The translations under genes and the position numbers were made by a program. The notes beneath the pieces are model-generated. The model did not search any database. It saw only the letters and a program-made list of their open reading frames with translations, and was not told the DNA's origin. Positions 1 to 14,065 of a DNA stretch of 64,000 nt are shown here, piece after piece; position 1 is the stretch's first letter; every line of letters starts with the position of its first letter. The stretch lies in assembly GCF_003711515.1 (NCBI RefSeq), contig NW_021167095.1, positions 338,001 to 402,000 on the forward strand. Direction: 5' to 3'. The DNA is from Sodiomyces alkalinus F11. Lineage: Eukaryota > Ascomycota > Sordariomycetes > Glomerellales > Plectosphaerellaceae.

Positions 1-3000
1 GGGGTAACGGTTTATACTACCGGGTAGTCCTTATCTAAACCTATAATCCGCGTAGCGAATCGCTAGCGGAGGTATTCGGCGTGCTCCTCCGTAAAGGGTA
101 TCCTAGACTCCCGGTACAGGGATAGTATAGGGACTATCCTCTATATCAGTAAGACTACCCGTATTATAGTTAGCTATACGCGGGTTATAGTCCTTAGTCT
201 AAGGAGGTGACCGGATAGCAACCGGCACCACTTCTTACTAATTATATTAGTATGGCCCTATACTAGGGCTATACGTCCTTTTTATTAGATCTCCGCCGTA
301 TAGTGCGTGACTATCGAGATATACGCTAGTACGGCTTTTCGTAGTAGAGCGGGGTTCGGGCTATATAAGGCGCTAGTAAGGCCTCGGATATAGTTTACGA
401 CTTTAAGGCCTTTCTTCGCCTATATCTCTACGTGGGTATCGAACTTAAGTTTCCGATCTATATATATATACTAAGCTATCTTATCGGGGCCGGTCATGAG
501 CAGCCTTAGGGGTCGACGGTATAGGCTACTATAACCTTATAGTCGAATCGGGGGACCGATATCGTAGGGAACTAAGGGATCTTCTAGCGGGAGAAAAGCT
601 AGGCCTCGGCCTTACTAAAGTCTAGTTCCACCCCGTTATCTCTATATTACTAGAGCTACTACTCTAGTATTTCGGTCGCGAGCTTCGCTGCTTCTTCAAG
701 GTCTATATAGGCCGCGATAATTCAGGACTCGTCCGCGTAGCCGAAGCGGTTATCCTTATTAGGTAATAGGTGTATATTTACGATACTAAGGGTATACCTA
801 ATCGGGGAGGCTAATAAGCCCTATAGGAGTCTTACGGGGTTTAGCGGGGTATACTTATAAGGGCAGGAAGCCCCGAAAATCACATAAGCGTCTCTCTAAG
901 AGGCAAAGCTCTCCTACCACTTTACCGTGGCTAGGTCTTACCCTTATTTTCGAAGCCTATATATAAACTATCTATATAGGACCGAATTAAACGCTCCCTT
1001 TATATCGTTAGTTATAGTAATAACCTGCTTTCTTTATACTAGCTATATCGTAACCGTATATATAAGGATCGCCGCGAGGCTAATTATCGACCTTCCCGGC
1101 AGGGCCCTAATATACTAAGGGTTTAGTATTCTAGCGACTATAGCCCTATAAGCTATCCTTCTCGCTATAATCCGTTTTAGGCCTTTACCTAGCACGCTAA
1201 GTAGTTAAATTAGTCTATAGCTAGCCACTATTCTGGTATCCTTCCCTGGTTTATTGATTATTACTACGTTCTTTTATCGGAAGGGCCGTGGGTAGTATCC
1301 TATACGTTTATAGGCTTCGAAGAGTTCTAGTACTTCTTTTTCGATCTTAGGCTATACTAGTCTTAGGAGCGGTATACTAATATTATCCCCGCCTGGGGCT
1401 ATCGTGTTAACGTTAATCGTGTATTGTCTCGCTTTATCCTTTAGGATAGGCGAGTCTATCGGTATACGTCGGCTAAAGGGTTTTACTAAGTGATTTTAGG
1501 GGTCCTTTATATCTAGTATATTCGGCTTCCTCGCGAGCTTTATCCTCTGTAGTAACTCTCCCTTCTAGGTATCTTTAAAGTAACCTAGGCCGTTATAAAA
1601 GATCGGGGGGGTTAAGAGTCTATCGCCGAGCTTATACTAGCATATAATTTTATAAAGCTTTTCGGCGCTTTTTACCTCTCCGATTCTTTTATTCAGTAAT
1701 CCCTGCTAACCCGGTATATAGTCTTACGAAAGACGTCGCGTGCCTTAGTGTTATTAGGGTTTTAATATCTACGGCGAATAGCTTTACTATAGGCCTATCT
1801 ATATTCGTCGTTTTACTAGGGCTTTCTATTACTAGCTAGCCCCTAGTATCTTATCCCGAACCAGCGGAGGGGCCTACTACTATATCGATTAGCTATTACG
1901 CCTACTAGTCGATTCTATCTAGGTCCTTATTCGGGGGTCGTATAAGGAGCCGGAGGTTATCTACTACCTCTCTTCGAATCGCGGCCTTCTTCTCCTCGTC
2001 TTTAGGGAGTTTAAAGCGGTTAGGTCTAGTAGGCGCATTTATTAGGGTAATATACGCGGTGCTTATTATCCCTGTTAGTGGGTAGTAGTATAACGGGGCT
2101 CCGGCTTTTAGTACTATACTAATATCTATAAGGGGGGCGAAGGATAATACTAGGTCGATAACGGTATAAGCTCCGCCTCTGCTATATATTATCTCCCCTA
2201 GCGCATTATAAAGAATTAGGCCGTGAAGACTTATCTATTCTATAATCTTATCTCCGTTACTGGTAGTCTAAGTGACCCCGGTTCCTAGTCTTTACATCGG
2301 GCGTTAAAATCACCCCTAATAGTTATATTCTCCGGGGGGAATAATTAGGCGTCCCGGAGGTTAGTCTAAGTATCCTTTTCTGGTAATAGTGCTTAGTAGA
2401 GGTTAAGGAAGTGTATACTATTTACTCGGATTAGGAGTAAGTCTCTAAAGCCGGGTATAGATAGTTATAGTTATTATAAGTTAAGGTCGGCCCGTATAGA
2501 TGACTACTCTTAGTTTATCCCCTGGTTCCAACTATAACCGGATTAGGGAGTATTTCTTATAGCCGGGCAGGTTAGGCAGGGTGTATAGCCTTATCTCTCC
2601 CTTTAACGGTTATTAGTACATTAAGACGACTAGTTTATATTCCTAGGCGATAGCTAACGCTACTTTTAGTAGGCTACGGTTCTTATCTATATTCTATTCA
2701 ATATAAGTAAGATCCTTCCGGGATTTAGGCCCCTAGTAGCCCTTTTACCTACTACTATAGTCCTTTATAAGGGTTATTAGTGGGTGCTATCTCTGGTATA
2801 TCGCCTCTTTAGGCCGACTCTGGCTTTAGCTAGGCGCTAGCTTATCTTAACTATATCTATATCGTTATAGGCTTTTTAGCCTATATTTAAGACTACGTGG
2901 ATATCGGTGTTCTGTTATCCCGGGTCCGTTTAAGGGTCCTAGGTTAGTAGGTTTAGGACCCGGCTAAGTCGACTTCTATCTTAACTCTATTCTAGGTCTC

Positions 3001-4790
3001 CCCGCTATTACTAGTATCGGTATTATTACCGGCGTTAAAGGTAATTACCCCGTCACCGGTAGCGCCGGGGTCGGGGTCGGTAGGCTCGGGGTTATACTCC
3101 CTAGGCTCCGTACTCTCTAGGTTCTATAGTTTAGCGTAGAGGGCTATACCCGTTACTTAGATCTTACTAAGCTTAGCTTTTATAAGAGGAATAATCTTAC
3201 CTTTTACCCTCCTTAGTCTTACCGGGTATTTAGCGTTATCCGCGGTATAGGGTCCGTAGTAGTTAATATAGCGTACTTTATAGGTATAGTCCGCCGATAA
3301 GGAACTATATACTTTATAACGCGCCCTATCGTTATAGGTATATTAGGGGTAGTATCCCTAGTATTTATTGCACTAGGCTATAACCCGTTTAGCGTCTCGG
3401 GGTTTTACTAGTATAAACGTCTCGAATAGCCTAAACCGTCTTTTCGGTACTATTTAGAATAAGACGTGCTAGCTAGAAAGGCCTTAGTTATTATTCGGGT
3501 AGCTACGTTTTAATACGCGGACTAGATTTAGCTTAGTTCGTTTAAAGGCTTCCTCTTAATAGTAGTCTCTATAACTTCTTAGTTATCGATAAAATCGATA
3601 ACCTCGTAGACTATAAAGGTCTGCTAAGTTTCCGCCCCTTAGATATAGAGAGTATCTATAGCGTTCCGGATTTCTTCCCCGGCCTTTAGGATCTTCGTCC
3701 TAGCCTAGGAAGTCCTTAGCTATATCGCCGTTCCGGTACGGGTTCGCTCTACCACGGTAATATCCTGATTATTAACTTTACCGGTCTTTAGTACCGCGTA
3801 TCGGATAATCGTTATAGCCTCTTATCTCTCTAGCTATAGTATCGTCTTAGCTAGGAACCTTAAGAAGACCCTTTTATCTTTCTTCTTCTAGGGGTCCCTT
3901 AGGGGGCGCTTCTCCTATAGGTCGGGGGGCGTCGCATTCTTCGTCTTCCCTCTCTTTTCTATAATAGTCTAATCCTATTACTTAGGGGGTTAGGTCTACT
4001 AGCCTACGGGCTGTAGGACAGGTCCTATAGGCTTCGCGGGCTATGCTTTAGCGGACGTTAGACTAGGATTAGTCTTGCCGGGCGGCGTTATACTATTCGG
4101 TCGGGGTTAGGAGTCTTTACCTCCCGGCGCCCTAGGCGGGTCTATACCGGCTACTAAAGCCGGGACCCTTATCTTGATTACGCCGATAAATTCGTTAACG
4201 AGCTGGCTTACTAGGGCGGCGTTAGCTCCCGGCGTGTTCCTAGCTTTAGATATACCCTATTCGACGGCTTAAATCAGGATATTAACGGCGGAGGCTTTCT
4301 GCTATAGGGCTTAAATAAGGTCTTTTATAGTCTATTATAGTTATTTTCGGGCGTGTACGGCGAATAATTTAGCGTTATTCTTACTCGGGGCTGCTCCTAA
4401 TATATCCGTCGGGGTAATGGTAGCGCCCTAATTTAGGGCTTCGGTTAGGACCCTATTAGTTATCTAGGGAAGCGCTTAGGCCTCCTTCCGTTAAGGTATA
4501 ATAGGTCCGAGAAGAGTTTTTCCGGGGGTTATCGAGGGGTGGGTGGTATTATAATAGTCCTTCTTAGGCTGCTACAGAATTACGCTTCATGCCCGCTTAG
4601 CTATACCTAGTGCTGCTAGGTAGAGCGGGGAGTTAGCGATGTAATAATACCCGTATCGTCCGTTTTAGCCGCGTTACACCGGTTTACACTAAGTCCGAAG
4701 GCCAGGGTGGTTCCTAGGAGTAGGGCGGCTATTAAGGCTTTCGGTGTATTAACCCCACCCGTACTAGTAATAGTGGGGGGGCGTACGTGA
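1..4790 (-). mobile_element. LINE family C, RIP-degraded, 3' end off the left edge
   Basis: Non-LTR retrotransposon remnant read on the minus strand, 5' end near 4790. A Gag-like ORF1 occupies roughly 4750-3000. Its zinc knuckle near 3230-3300 reads INYYGPYTADNAKYP, a Cys knuckle with Cys changed to Tyr. An AP-type endonuclease follows, with the GDFNAR motif at 2300-2314. The reverse transcriptase lies at about 1700-600, with a GYADE box at 728-742 where GYADD is usual; this is the catalytic YxDD site. Frames are broken by many TAG and TAA stops. No intact protein can be made. The family differs in sequence from families A and B elsewhere in the window. The short open frame at 927-1118 is not a gene. 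Confidence 0.75.
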
Positions 4791-4799
4791 GTTAAAGGA

Positions 4800-5965
4800 A
4801 GGATAAGAGCCCTTTCTTATATAAGTAAGGACTCTAGGCTTAATAGGGAAAAGCTAGGCTTTTTTAGGATATAGGTGTAATAGTATAGAAAGCAGGCTGA
4901 TTCCGAATAAACCACCCTGCGAGTATTAAGACGTAGGGTAGTTCCTAAATAAGGACTATATTAGCTAAAGTCTCTAAAGCCTATTCCAGGATAGCCTCGT
5001 ACGCCGGGGCCTATTTATCGATATTATATTAAACAAACCAGATATCTTTCGTACTATAAGGCCCTTTATTTATAGGATTAGGGTTTTATAGCTCGAAAGA
5101 GCTTATAGTCCCTGCTAAAGTGGGGGTAATCTCCCTCGCAGTTCTAGTCTTTATAGGTCTTATACTTGTAGTCTCCGTATTCTTTATACTCGTTATAGTA
5201 GTGGTATTCCTCCCTATAGCCCTTAACGGCATAGATAGGGCAGGTAACTAGGCCTTTACAGGTCCCTCAGGTATACCCGAATTTCCAGCAGTTAGAGCAC
5301 AAGGTTCTAGGGGTTATAGGCCTATATTTATAGACCTTTAGCCGCTAGCCGGCTATATAGAGCCCCTGTTTTATGCAGTACTTCTATTCTTTAGTAGAGG
5401 ACATAGAGGTAACCACTATACCGTAAAACGCATTTAGAGCCCCTAGCCACCAAGGCTTCTATACTACCCTAATAGGGTTAAAGGTGCCGATTTCGGTGGC
5501 TAGGTCCTGTAGACCTAGGCCCTGTTATAGGCTTTGGTTCAGGGCCTTTTACGGCGGCTCGGAAGGGTCGGGTATAAGGATATCGTCTCCCCTAGCCCTA
5601 AAGGCTGTAGAAGGCACTTATTTAATAATAAGCTTAAACTAGTCGCCTGTAGGCTTAGGGGGCTGGAGGGGTAGGTTTAGCTCTTTAAACCACTAGCTTT
5701 ACGAGTCCAGGAGCTGTTAAATGCTATATTTCGGACCCGGGGTCAAAACAAGGTTTCTATTAGTTAATGGGCTAATAGTCGCAACTACAGAGGTTTTTAA
5801 GGCCTTATTAAGCCTGTTTCGTAGCTCGAGGGGATTAAAATCTTCCCGGGGAATCTAGGTACTAGCCGTAGGTTATAAAACAACCTTAGGGACCTTTTGA
5901 GGGTCTATTAGGAGGGGGGTTAGAGGTGTAGAGGTAGGGGTGGGGGCAGAAGGTGCTAAAGCCCC
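4800..5965 (-). mobile_element. LINE A fragment (endonuclease 5' part plus ORF1)
   Basis: Minus-strand scrap of LINE family A. Its low-coordinate end matches the endonuclease region of the full copies (compare 10060-10350). It then covers the ORF1/ORF2 junction near 5070-5100 and the ORF1 C-terminal half up to 5965. There it is cut by the poly-T run that marks the 3' end of the next LINE A copy. Its reverse transcriptase and RNase H parts are missing, replaced by family C sequence on the left. The rest of its ORF1 was not found on the far side of the interrupting copy. Confidence 0.75.
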
Positions 5966-8900
5966 CTTTTTTTTTTTTCTTTTTTTTTTTTTTGTTCATT
6001 TCGCGCATGCAGCGCTAAAGCTATGGCGCGGCGCCTTTTGCCCTATAGGCTCGAGGCTAGAATAAACTATAGTAAGGATTGGAGTAGTAATAAATAAAGG
6101 AAATCCTCCGTAACAGTCTGCCTAATATACCGAAAAAACAGGTAAAAAACCCAAAACAGAAGACTAGACCGCAGGATCCGAGGTTTACGCCCTATACCAC
6201 TCCGCCGAGGCTATTTTAGTAGCTAAAAGATAGGCCTCTAAGGCCTGTATGCCTCTTTTAGTACCGAATAATAGCGGCAGGGATAGCGGTAGGCCTGCTA
6301 GGGCTTCCCGCAGGGCTTTTCGTTCTTTTTTATAAAAGAGGCAGGAAAGAATAAGGTAGGCTATATCCTGTATAGGGGAGCCGAGACAGGAACAGCGGTC
6401 GTTAGCGTAGTTTCGGGCCCTTTTTTAGTGGGATTTTAGGTATCCGAAGCCGGTTTTTAACTGGATAAAAGCCGACTGTACCCACCTAGGGCCCTATATT
6501 AATAGCGGTTTTCGGGAAAAGCGGAGGTTATCTCGGACTAGGCGCCTATATAGGCGGCCTAAACGCACCGATTTACCCCTTTTCTCCGCCTCTTCCTCTT
6601 CGTTCTATAAAGCCTTCCAGTCTCGAGCTAAGGCCTCGTTAACCCGACGTTTTAAGTGACTAAGGGTAACTAGGCTAACAGATTTAGTAGCTTTTTTAGG
6701 GTCTAACGCCTGTTTAGCTGCCTTATCCGCTAGTTCGTTCCCTTCTATCCCCATATACAAAGGGCACCACCATATAGAGACTAAATTGCCCTGTCATTTA
6801 AGTTAGTGGATAAGGGTCTTAGCCGCTATAGCCCACTGCGAGGAGCGCTGAAGCTTCTGAATAGCCGCCTGCGAATCGCTAGAAATATAGCACTCTAGAG
6901 GCCTAGGCGACTACTCTAGGGTAGTATAAAGGGCCTAAAGAATAGCGTATAATTCGGCGTCGGCAACTTCGGCAGAGTCTCCTAGGTTAATACCTAAAGC
7001 TCTATAGGGCCTACCGGTACTAGCTAGCTATATAATCGCAGCTATATCCTGCGGAGGCCCTATAGGAGGCCTTATAGAATGGCCTAGGGAACCGTCGGTG
7101 TAGAAAACAGAGGCCTACTCGCCTAGGGATTACTGTATATTCTTAAGGGCTTCGAGGTGGGCTATTTTAGGGGCTTAGGTGCCGGAGTCGGTATTATCCG
7201 TCTTATTAGGGCGTTCTTTTAAAGGAAAAAAGAGCCTAAGGTCTGCTATAGGCTCGGAGGCCCAGGGGGCCTCCCACCTAGCTACCGGGCCCTCTATCCC
7301 CTAGGACTACCCTACTAAGGCTACTAATTCTAGTCCTAGCTTATAAAGCTATATAGTGGGCTATAGGTCTTATAGACGGGCGAGGTCTTCCTATTCCCCT
7401 AGAAGCTAGCGTCTAATAGGGTGATTCGGTAGGAACTTTAAGGATCTAAAGGCATAAAGCCTATTAGACCTAGTTAACCGAATCGAGGCCGGAGGGACTG
7501 CTGCTTCTAGTTCTAGAGGCCGTAAGGGGGCCCCCCTAAAAGCCCCTAGAGCTCTGACTAGAGCGCTATACTATAGGCGTTCTAGACGGTCGACTAGGTG
7601 CTTTTTAGGTGATTTAGGGTCCTACTATAGCTATAAGCCGAAGTCAGCTAACGAGGCTATACAGGCTATATATAGCTACCTTAGGGCCTTAAAGGAAAGG
7701 CCCCTCTACGAGCTAGCTAGCCTGTGAACCCTGTTTAGAGCGCCTAAAGCTGAATTCAGGCGTTTTTCGATATAGAGTTTAAAGGATAGCTTAGGGTTAA
7801 ACCAGATCCCTAGCCACCTAATAGCACCTAGCGAAGGTTTAACTAGGTGCCCCCCTATCGTAACCGGGGCGTCTTTAACAGAGCGTCTTCGGTGGAAGTG
7901 AATAGGCTCTGTTTTATCCGGGTCGAAAAGGACGTGGTTATTATTAGCTGCTTCGAAAAGGGAGGCTACGGCTCTTTCTAGAATCTTATAGTTTTTCCTA
8001 GCTAACGTAGACGCTATAGATAGCTGAAAGTCGTCTATATAGGATAACTAAAGACCTTTAAAATCCGGCCCCGCTATAAGTTTCCTGATATAAATTAGAA
8101 AAAGAATAAGGGAAACTAGAGAGTCTTATAGGACCCCTATATTTAGGGGGGTAGGCTGCTAAACCTAACGCTCGAAGGCTAAGTAGATACGCCTGTTTTC
8201 TATAAAAGAAGCTATCTATTTAACTAGATTCGAGGGTAATTAGGGCTCTTAAAGGGTTTTTAGTAGCTAAGGGCGGGTAACGTGATCGAAGGCTCCTTTA
8301 ATATCTAAAAACAGCGTAGAAACCACGGTATTTTAACGCGATTTACACTGTTTTTCGATATAGTGGAGGAGAAGGAGGGCCGTGTTAATAGGAGATCACT
8401 ATTTTCTACCTCCTATTTAACTAGGGTGTAGAAGGTCGTCGCGGGTATTAGCTATAAAGCTAAGCCTAGTAGCTATAATCCTTTCGAGGACTTTACCTAA
8501 GCAGTTTAGAAGGGCTATAATCCTATAAGACTTAGGATTAGAGTAGTCCTTCTTCCCGGCTTTAGTAGAACGACCCCTAAGGCTTCTTTCTAGTAGGTAA
8601 GGTGGTGGCCTGCTAAAAATATAGCTAAGTAGGCCTTTAAGAAAGGCCCGGGAATAGCCTTATAGGCCTATTAGATCGGCTATAAGCTTATCCTATCAGG
8701 CCCTAGGGCTTTCCCCTTAGCAGCTCTAAAGATAGCGCGTTATAGTTCGGCAGCCTATAGGCTAGGCCACTCCCACGGTCTTCTAAGGCCCTTACTGCAT
8801 GATCTAGTCAGGCTCTAGGGGCTGTTAGAAGGGTTAGAGGGGCCTAGGTCCCCCGAAGGGCCTATAAATACAGGGGCTTCAGGGGCGTCGGTGGCGGAAG

Positions 8901-10859
8901 GAAGAGGAAAAAGGGTCTAAAGAAGGGCGTTACATTTTTTATCGAAGGCATAGGCTTTTGATTTCGTATGCGTTTAAATTAGTAGCATCTTCGCGTTTAG
9001 GCCGCTTTTCGTATAGTTATAGGCCTTAAAAGTCTTAGGGCCTTAAGCGTTGGCTAGAAAGGCCTCCTAGTGGTTCTTTTATGCCGTTTTTACTGCCCTA
9101 TAATAGGCGTTTCGAGCCTTTTTCCAGGTAGTTTCTAGAGCCACTAGTCGGGTAGCCGAGGCCCCCTTTTTAGTTTTTCTAAAAACCCTAAAAGCCCTAT
9201 TAGCTGTTTTTCGCAGGGCCTTTACCTCTAGGGTCCACCACGGTTTCGAACGCTCTATTATCTTTAGCTCCGGTATAGAGGCCTTAAGAGCTAGGGAAAT
9301 AGTATCCGATAGGTAGCGACCTATAGAGTCCTAGTCCGAGGCGTCGATAGCCTATTATAGCTACTAGTCGAGGCTAGGCTTTAGGCTCTTTAGGGTGCTA
9401 GTAAATAAACCCTAGTCCGCTAGTCTATAATTATAGGCCGGTGGAAGAGATCTCTTTATGGGACTTTTAAAGCCTAGAATAGAGACTAAAATCAGGATAG
9501 CGCGGTGTAAGGAGGGAGTGTTTTCGATATATTCCCACTTATAAAAGCGGAGATAATTAAATCCGGGCGTGTAAAAGGCTAGGTCTATAACCGACTCTTA
9601 ACGAAGATTAGACCTAAAAAAGGTCCCCCCGTTTAGGTTAACTTCTTTAGGATCTACTAAATAGGTGGCTTTAAGGCTATTTAGCCAGTCTAGTAGGGCC
9701 TAGGTCTTAATAGAAGCCTGATTCGTAGCAGCCCCGTTCTACTGCTAGTGGTTCCTGTTAAAGTCCCCTATATTAAGGGTCGGCGTAGAGACCTAAAGAC
9801 CCTATAGCACACGATCTTCGGTCCAGGGTCGGCTTCTAGAGCCTAAAACCGAAGGAAAAGAAGAAGAAGAAGAAGTCGAAGAGATAGAGGGGGTAGGGCT
9901 AAAAGGCCTTAAAGGCCCCCTACCCGTTATCTCGGGGTCCTGTTCTATCTGATTATAGATGTTTAGGATATAGAAGGTCTGTGGATAATATACCTCTCTA
10001 AGCTACCCGTCTATATTATCTAGAAGGTCTTCGCGGTGTGAAAAGTCGATACCCGAGCCCTTTCTTATATAAGTAAGGACCCTAGGCTTAATAGGAAAAA
10101 ACTGGGTTTTCCGAGACATAGGTGTGATAGTATAGAAGGCCGAGTGGTTACGAATATACCACCCTTCTAGTTTCAGGATATAGGAGGGTTCCTGGATAAG
10201 GACTATATTAGCCGAAGCCTCTAAAGCCTATTCTAGGATAGCTTCCTACGCCGGGCCCTGTTTATCGACGTTATAGTGAATAAACCGGATTTCCTTCGAA
10301 CTAAAAGACCCTGTATTTATAGGATTTAGGGTTTAAAAGCTCGAAAGACCTCGCAGTTTTTACTATAAGGAGGGTATGCCCCCTCGTAGTTACAGCACCT
10401 ATAGGTCCTGTATTCGTAGTCGCTATATTCCTCGTACTCGTTATAGTAGTGGTCTTCGTGGCCGTGGCTTTCCGTAGCGCAGATAGAGCATGTAATTAGA
10501 CTTTTATAGGTCCCTCGGGTATACCCGAATTTCTAGCAGTTAGAGCACTAGGTCCTAGGGGTTATAGGCCTATATTTACAGACCTTTAGCCGCTGGCCGG
10601 CTATATAGAGCCCCTGTTTTAAGCAGTATTTCTACTCTTTAGTAGTTAGCACTAAAATAATAATAGTGCCGTGAAGCCCGTCTAGGGTTCCTAGCCACCG
10701 AGGCTTCCCTAATACCCTAACAGGGTTAGAGGTGCCGATTTTAGTGATTAGGTCCTTTAAACCTAGGCCCTGTCGAAGGCTACGGTTTAGGGCTTTTAGC
10801 GGCGTGTTACAAGGGTCGGCAGGGTCGGATAATAGGGTTTCCCCCCCTCTGAAGGCCCT

Positions 10860-13800
10860 TTTCTTTTTATTTATCTATTTATTACGCGTATGCAGCCCTA
10901 AAGCTATGGCGCGGCGCCTATCGCCCTAAGGGCGAGAGGCTATAAGAAGCTAGGTATGGTAAAATAGAGCGTACTATATAAAGGAAATCCTCCGTAATAA
11001 TCTGCCTAATAAAACCTAATAGGTAGAAAACCAAAGTAATATAACTAGACCGCAGGAATCGTTGTTTACGCCCTATACCACTCTGCCAAGGCTATTTTAG
11101 TAGCTAAAAGGTAGGCCTGTAAGGCCTGTATTCCTTTTTTAGTACTAAATAATAGCGGCAGAGATAGCGGTAGGCCTGCTAGGGCTTCCCGCAGGGCTCT
11201 TCGTTCTTCTTTATAAAAAGGGTATGAAAGAATAAGGTGTGCTGTATTCTGTATAGGGGAGCCGGGACAGAAATAGCGGTCGTTAGCGTAGTTTTAGGCC
11301 CTTTTTTAATGGGTTTTTAGGTATCCGAAGCCGGTTTATAACTGCGTAAAAGCCGATTTTACCCACCTAGGGCCTTATATTAGTAGTGGTTTTCGGGAGA
11401 AGCGGAGGTTATCGCGGACTAGTCGCCTATATAAGCGGCCTAATCGAACCGATCGACCTCTCTTCTCTTCCTCCTCTTCGTGATTCTATAGGGTCTTCTA
11501 GTCTTGAATAAGGGCTTTATTTACCCGGCGTTTTAGGTGGTTAAGGGTAACTAAGCTAACGGATTTAGTAGCTTTTTCGGGGTTTAATGCCCCTTTAGCC
11601 ACTTTATCCGCTAGCTTATTCCCTTCTATCCCCACGTGCGAGGGGCACTACTAGACAGATACCGAAGTGCCTAGTTATAAAAGGCGTGAAATAAGGCTTT
11701 TAGCTTCTATAGGGCACTATAAGGTGTGCTAAACCTTCTGAATAGCCGCCTGAGAATCACTAAAAATATAGCACTCCAGGGGCCTAGGCGTCTGCTTTAG
11801 GGCAACGTAAAGGACCTGAAGAATAGCGTATAATTCAGCGTCCGCGACTTTGGTAGCGGCCCCTAGGTTAAAGCCTATAGCTTTACAGGGCCTTCCAGTA
11901 TTAGTCCACTATATTATAGCGGCTATAGCCTATGAAGGCCCTCTAGGGGGTCTGGTAGGGTAGCCTAGAGACCCGTCGGTATAGAAAATAGCAGCCTATT
12001 ACCGTAGGCCTTACTGAATTTCGGCTAGGGCTTCGAGGTGGGCTGTTTTCTGATCGGGGGTATTAGGGCCAGGGTCGGTATCTATTGTACACCGGTTCTT
12101 AAAGGGGAAAAAGGGTCTTAGGTCCGCTATAGGTTCCGAGGCCTAGGGGGCCTCCCACCTAGCCGAAGGACCCTTAATATTCTAAGACTAACCTACTAAA
12201 GCCACTGTTTCTAGGCCTAGCCTATATAGCTATATGCTAGGCTATAGGTTCTGGAGAAGGGCGAGGTTTTCCTGATTTTCGTCCCCTGGCTGCCTTTGAA
12301 CGCTAGTATAAAGCTGGCGTTTAATAGGGTGGTTTAGTAGGAACTTTAAGGCCCGAAAGGCATAGAGCCTATTAGACCTAGTTAACCGAACCGCTGCTGG
12401 GGGGACTACTGCTTCGAGTTCTAGAGGCCGCAAGGGGGCCCCCCTAAAAGCCCCTAGTCCCCTGACTAAAGCGCTAGACTGTAGGCGTTCTAGGCGGTCC
12501 ACTAAATGTTTTTTCGGTGATTTTAGGTCTTACCAGAGCTACGAGCCGAAATCAGCTAAGGAGGCTATACAGGCTATATATAGCTGCCGTAGAGCCTTAA
12601 AAGAAAGGCCCCTCTACGAGCTAGCTAGCCTGTATAGCCTATTTAGGGCTCCTAAAGCTGAGTTTAGGCGTTTTGCGACGTGGGGTTTAAAGGATAGCTT
12701 CGCATTAAACCAAATCCTAAGCCACCTAATAGCACCTAGCGCTGGTTTAACTAGGTGCCCCCCTATAGTAACCGGAGTGTCTTCTATAGAGCGTCTTCGG
12801 TGGAAGTGAATAAGCTCTGTTTTTTTAGGGTCGAAAAGGACTTGGTTAACTTTTGCTGCGTCGAAAAGGGAGGCTGCGGCTTTTTCTAGGGTTTTATAGT
12901 TTTTTCTAGTCGACGTAGACGCTATGGATAGCTGAAAATCATCGATATAGGATAACTGAAGACCCTGAAAATCCGGTCCCGTTATAACCTTCCTAATACA
13001 AATCAGGAAAAGGATAAGGGAAACCGGGGAGCCTTGTGGAACCCCTATATTTAGCGCGGTAGGCTGCTGGACCTACCCCTCGAAAGCTAGTTGGATTCGC
13101 CTGTTTTCTGTGAAAGAGGCTACCTATTTAACTAGGTTCGAGGGCAGTTAGAGTTTCTAAAGGGACCTAAGTCGCTAGGGACGGGCGACGTGATCGAAGG
13201 CTCCTTTAATATCTAAAAACAGCGTAGAAATCACAGGATTTTCGCGTGATTTACGCTACTTTTCGATATAGTGGAGGGGGAGGAGGGCTATATCGATAGC
13301 AGAGCGTTGTTTTCTACCCCCTATTTAACTAGGGTGTAGAAGGTCGTCGCGGGTATTAGCTATAAAGCTAAGCCTAGCAGCTATAACCCTTTCGAGGACT
13401 TTACCTAGGCAGTTTAGAAGGGCTATAATCCTATAAGACTTAGGATTAGAATAGTCCTTCTTTCCCGGCTTCGGTAAAACGACCCCTAGGGCTTCTTTCT
13501 AGCAGGTAGGGTAGTAGCCTGCTATAAATAGTGCTGTATAGGCTTTTAAAAAGAACCCGGGGATATCCTTATAGGTCTGCTAGATCGGCTTTAGACTAAT
13601 CCTATCAGGCCCTAGGGCTTTCCCCTTAGCAGCACCGAATATAGCGCGTTATAGTTCGGCAGCCTGAAGGCCAGGCTACTCCCACGGTCTTCTAAGGCCG
13701 TTACTGCGTGATCTAGTCAGGCTCTGGGGGCCGGTAGAAGGGTAAGAGGGGCCTAGGGCCCCCGAAGGGCCTGTAAATACAGGGGCTTCGGGAGCGTCGG

Positions 13801-14065
13801 TGGCGGAGGGTATAGGAAAAAGGGTCTGAAGTAGGGCGTTGTATTTATCTTCGAAGACGTAGGCCTTCTGCTTCGTAGGCGTTTGAATCCGTGGGATTTT
13901 CGTATTAAGGCCGCTTTTCGTATAGTTATAGGCCTTAAAGATTCCAGAGCCTTCGGCGTGGGCTAGAAAGGCTTCCCAGTGGTCGTTTTTCGCTGTTTTA
14001 ACCGCCCGGTAGTAGGCGTTTCGAGCTTCTTTCCAGGAGGTTTCTAAAGGCGCCTGGGTGGCTCC
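10860..14065 (-). mobile_element. LINE family A, copy 2, 5'-truncated nested insertion
   Basis: A 3.2 kb minus-strand LINE A copy inserted into ORF1 of copy 1. It starts at its 3' T-rich tail (10860) and ends abruptly inside the endonuclease-RT linker (about 14065), typical 5' truncation from incomplete reverse transcription. It is flanked by the duplication GAAGGCCCT at 10851-10859 and 14066-14074. The same target, uninterrupted, is seen near 36884-36898 and, on the other strand, near 62207-62219. RT with YIDD lies near 12935-12950 and RNase H near 11950-11720. It keeps more CA and TG than copy 1 and has longer open stretches (13676-14083, 12242-12502), so it is probably younger. Confidence 0.92.
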
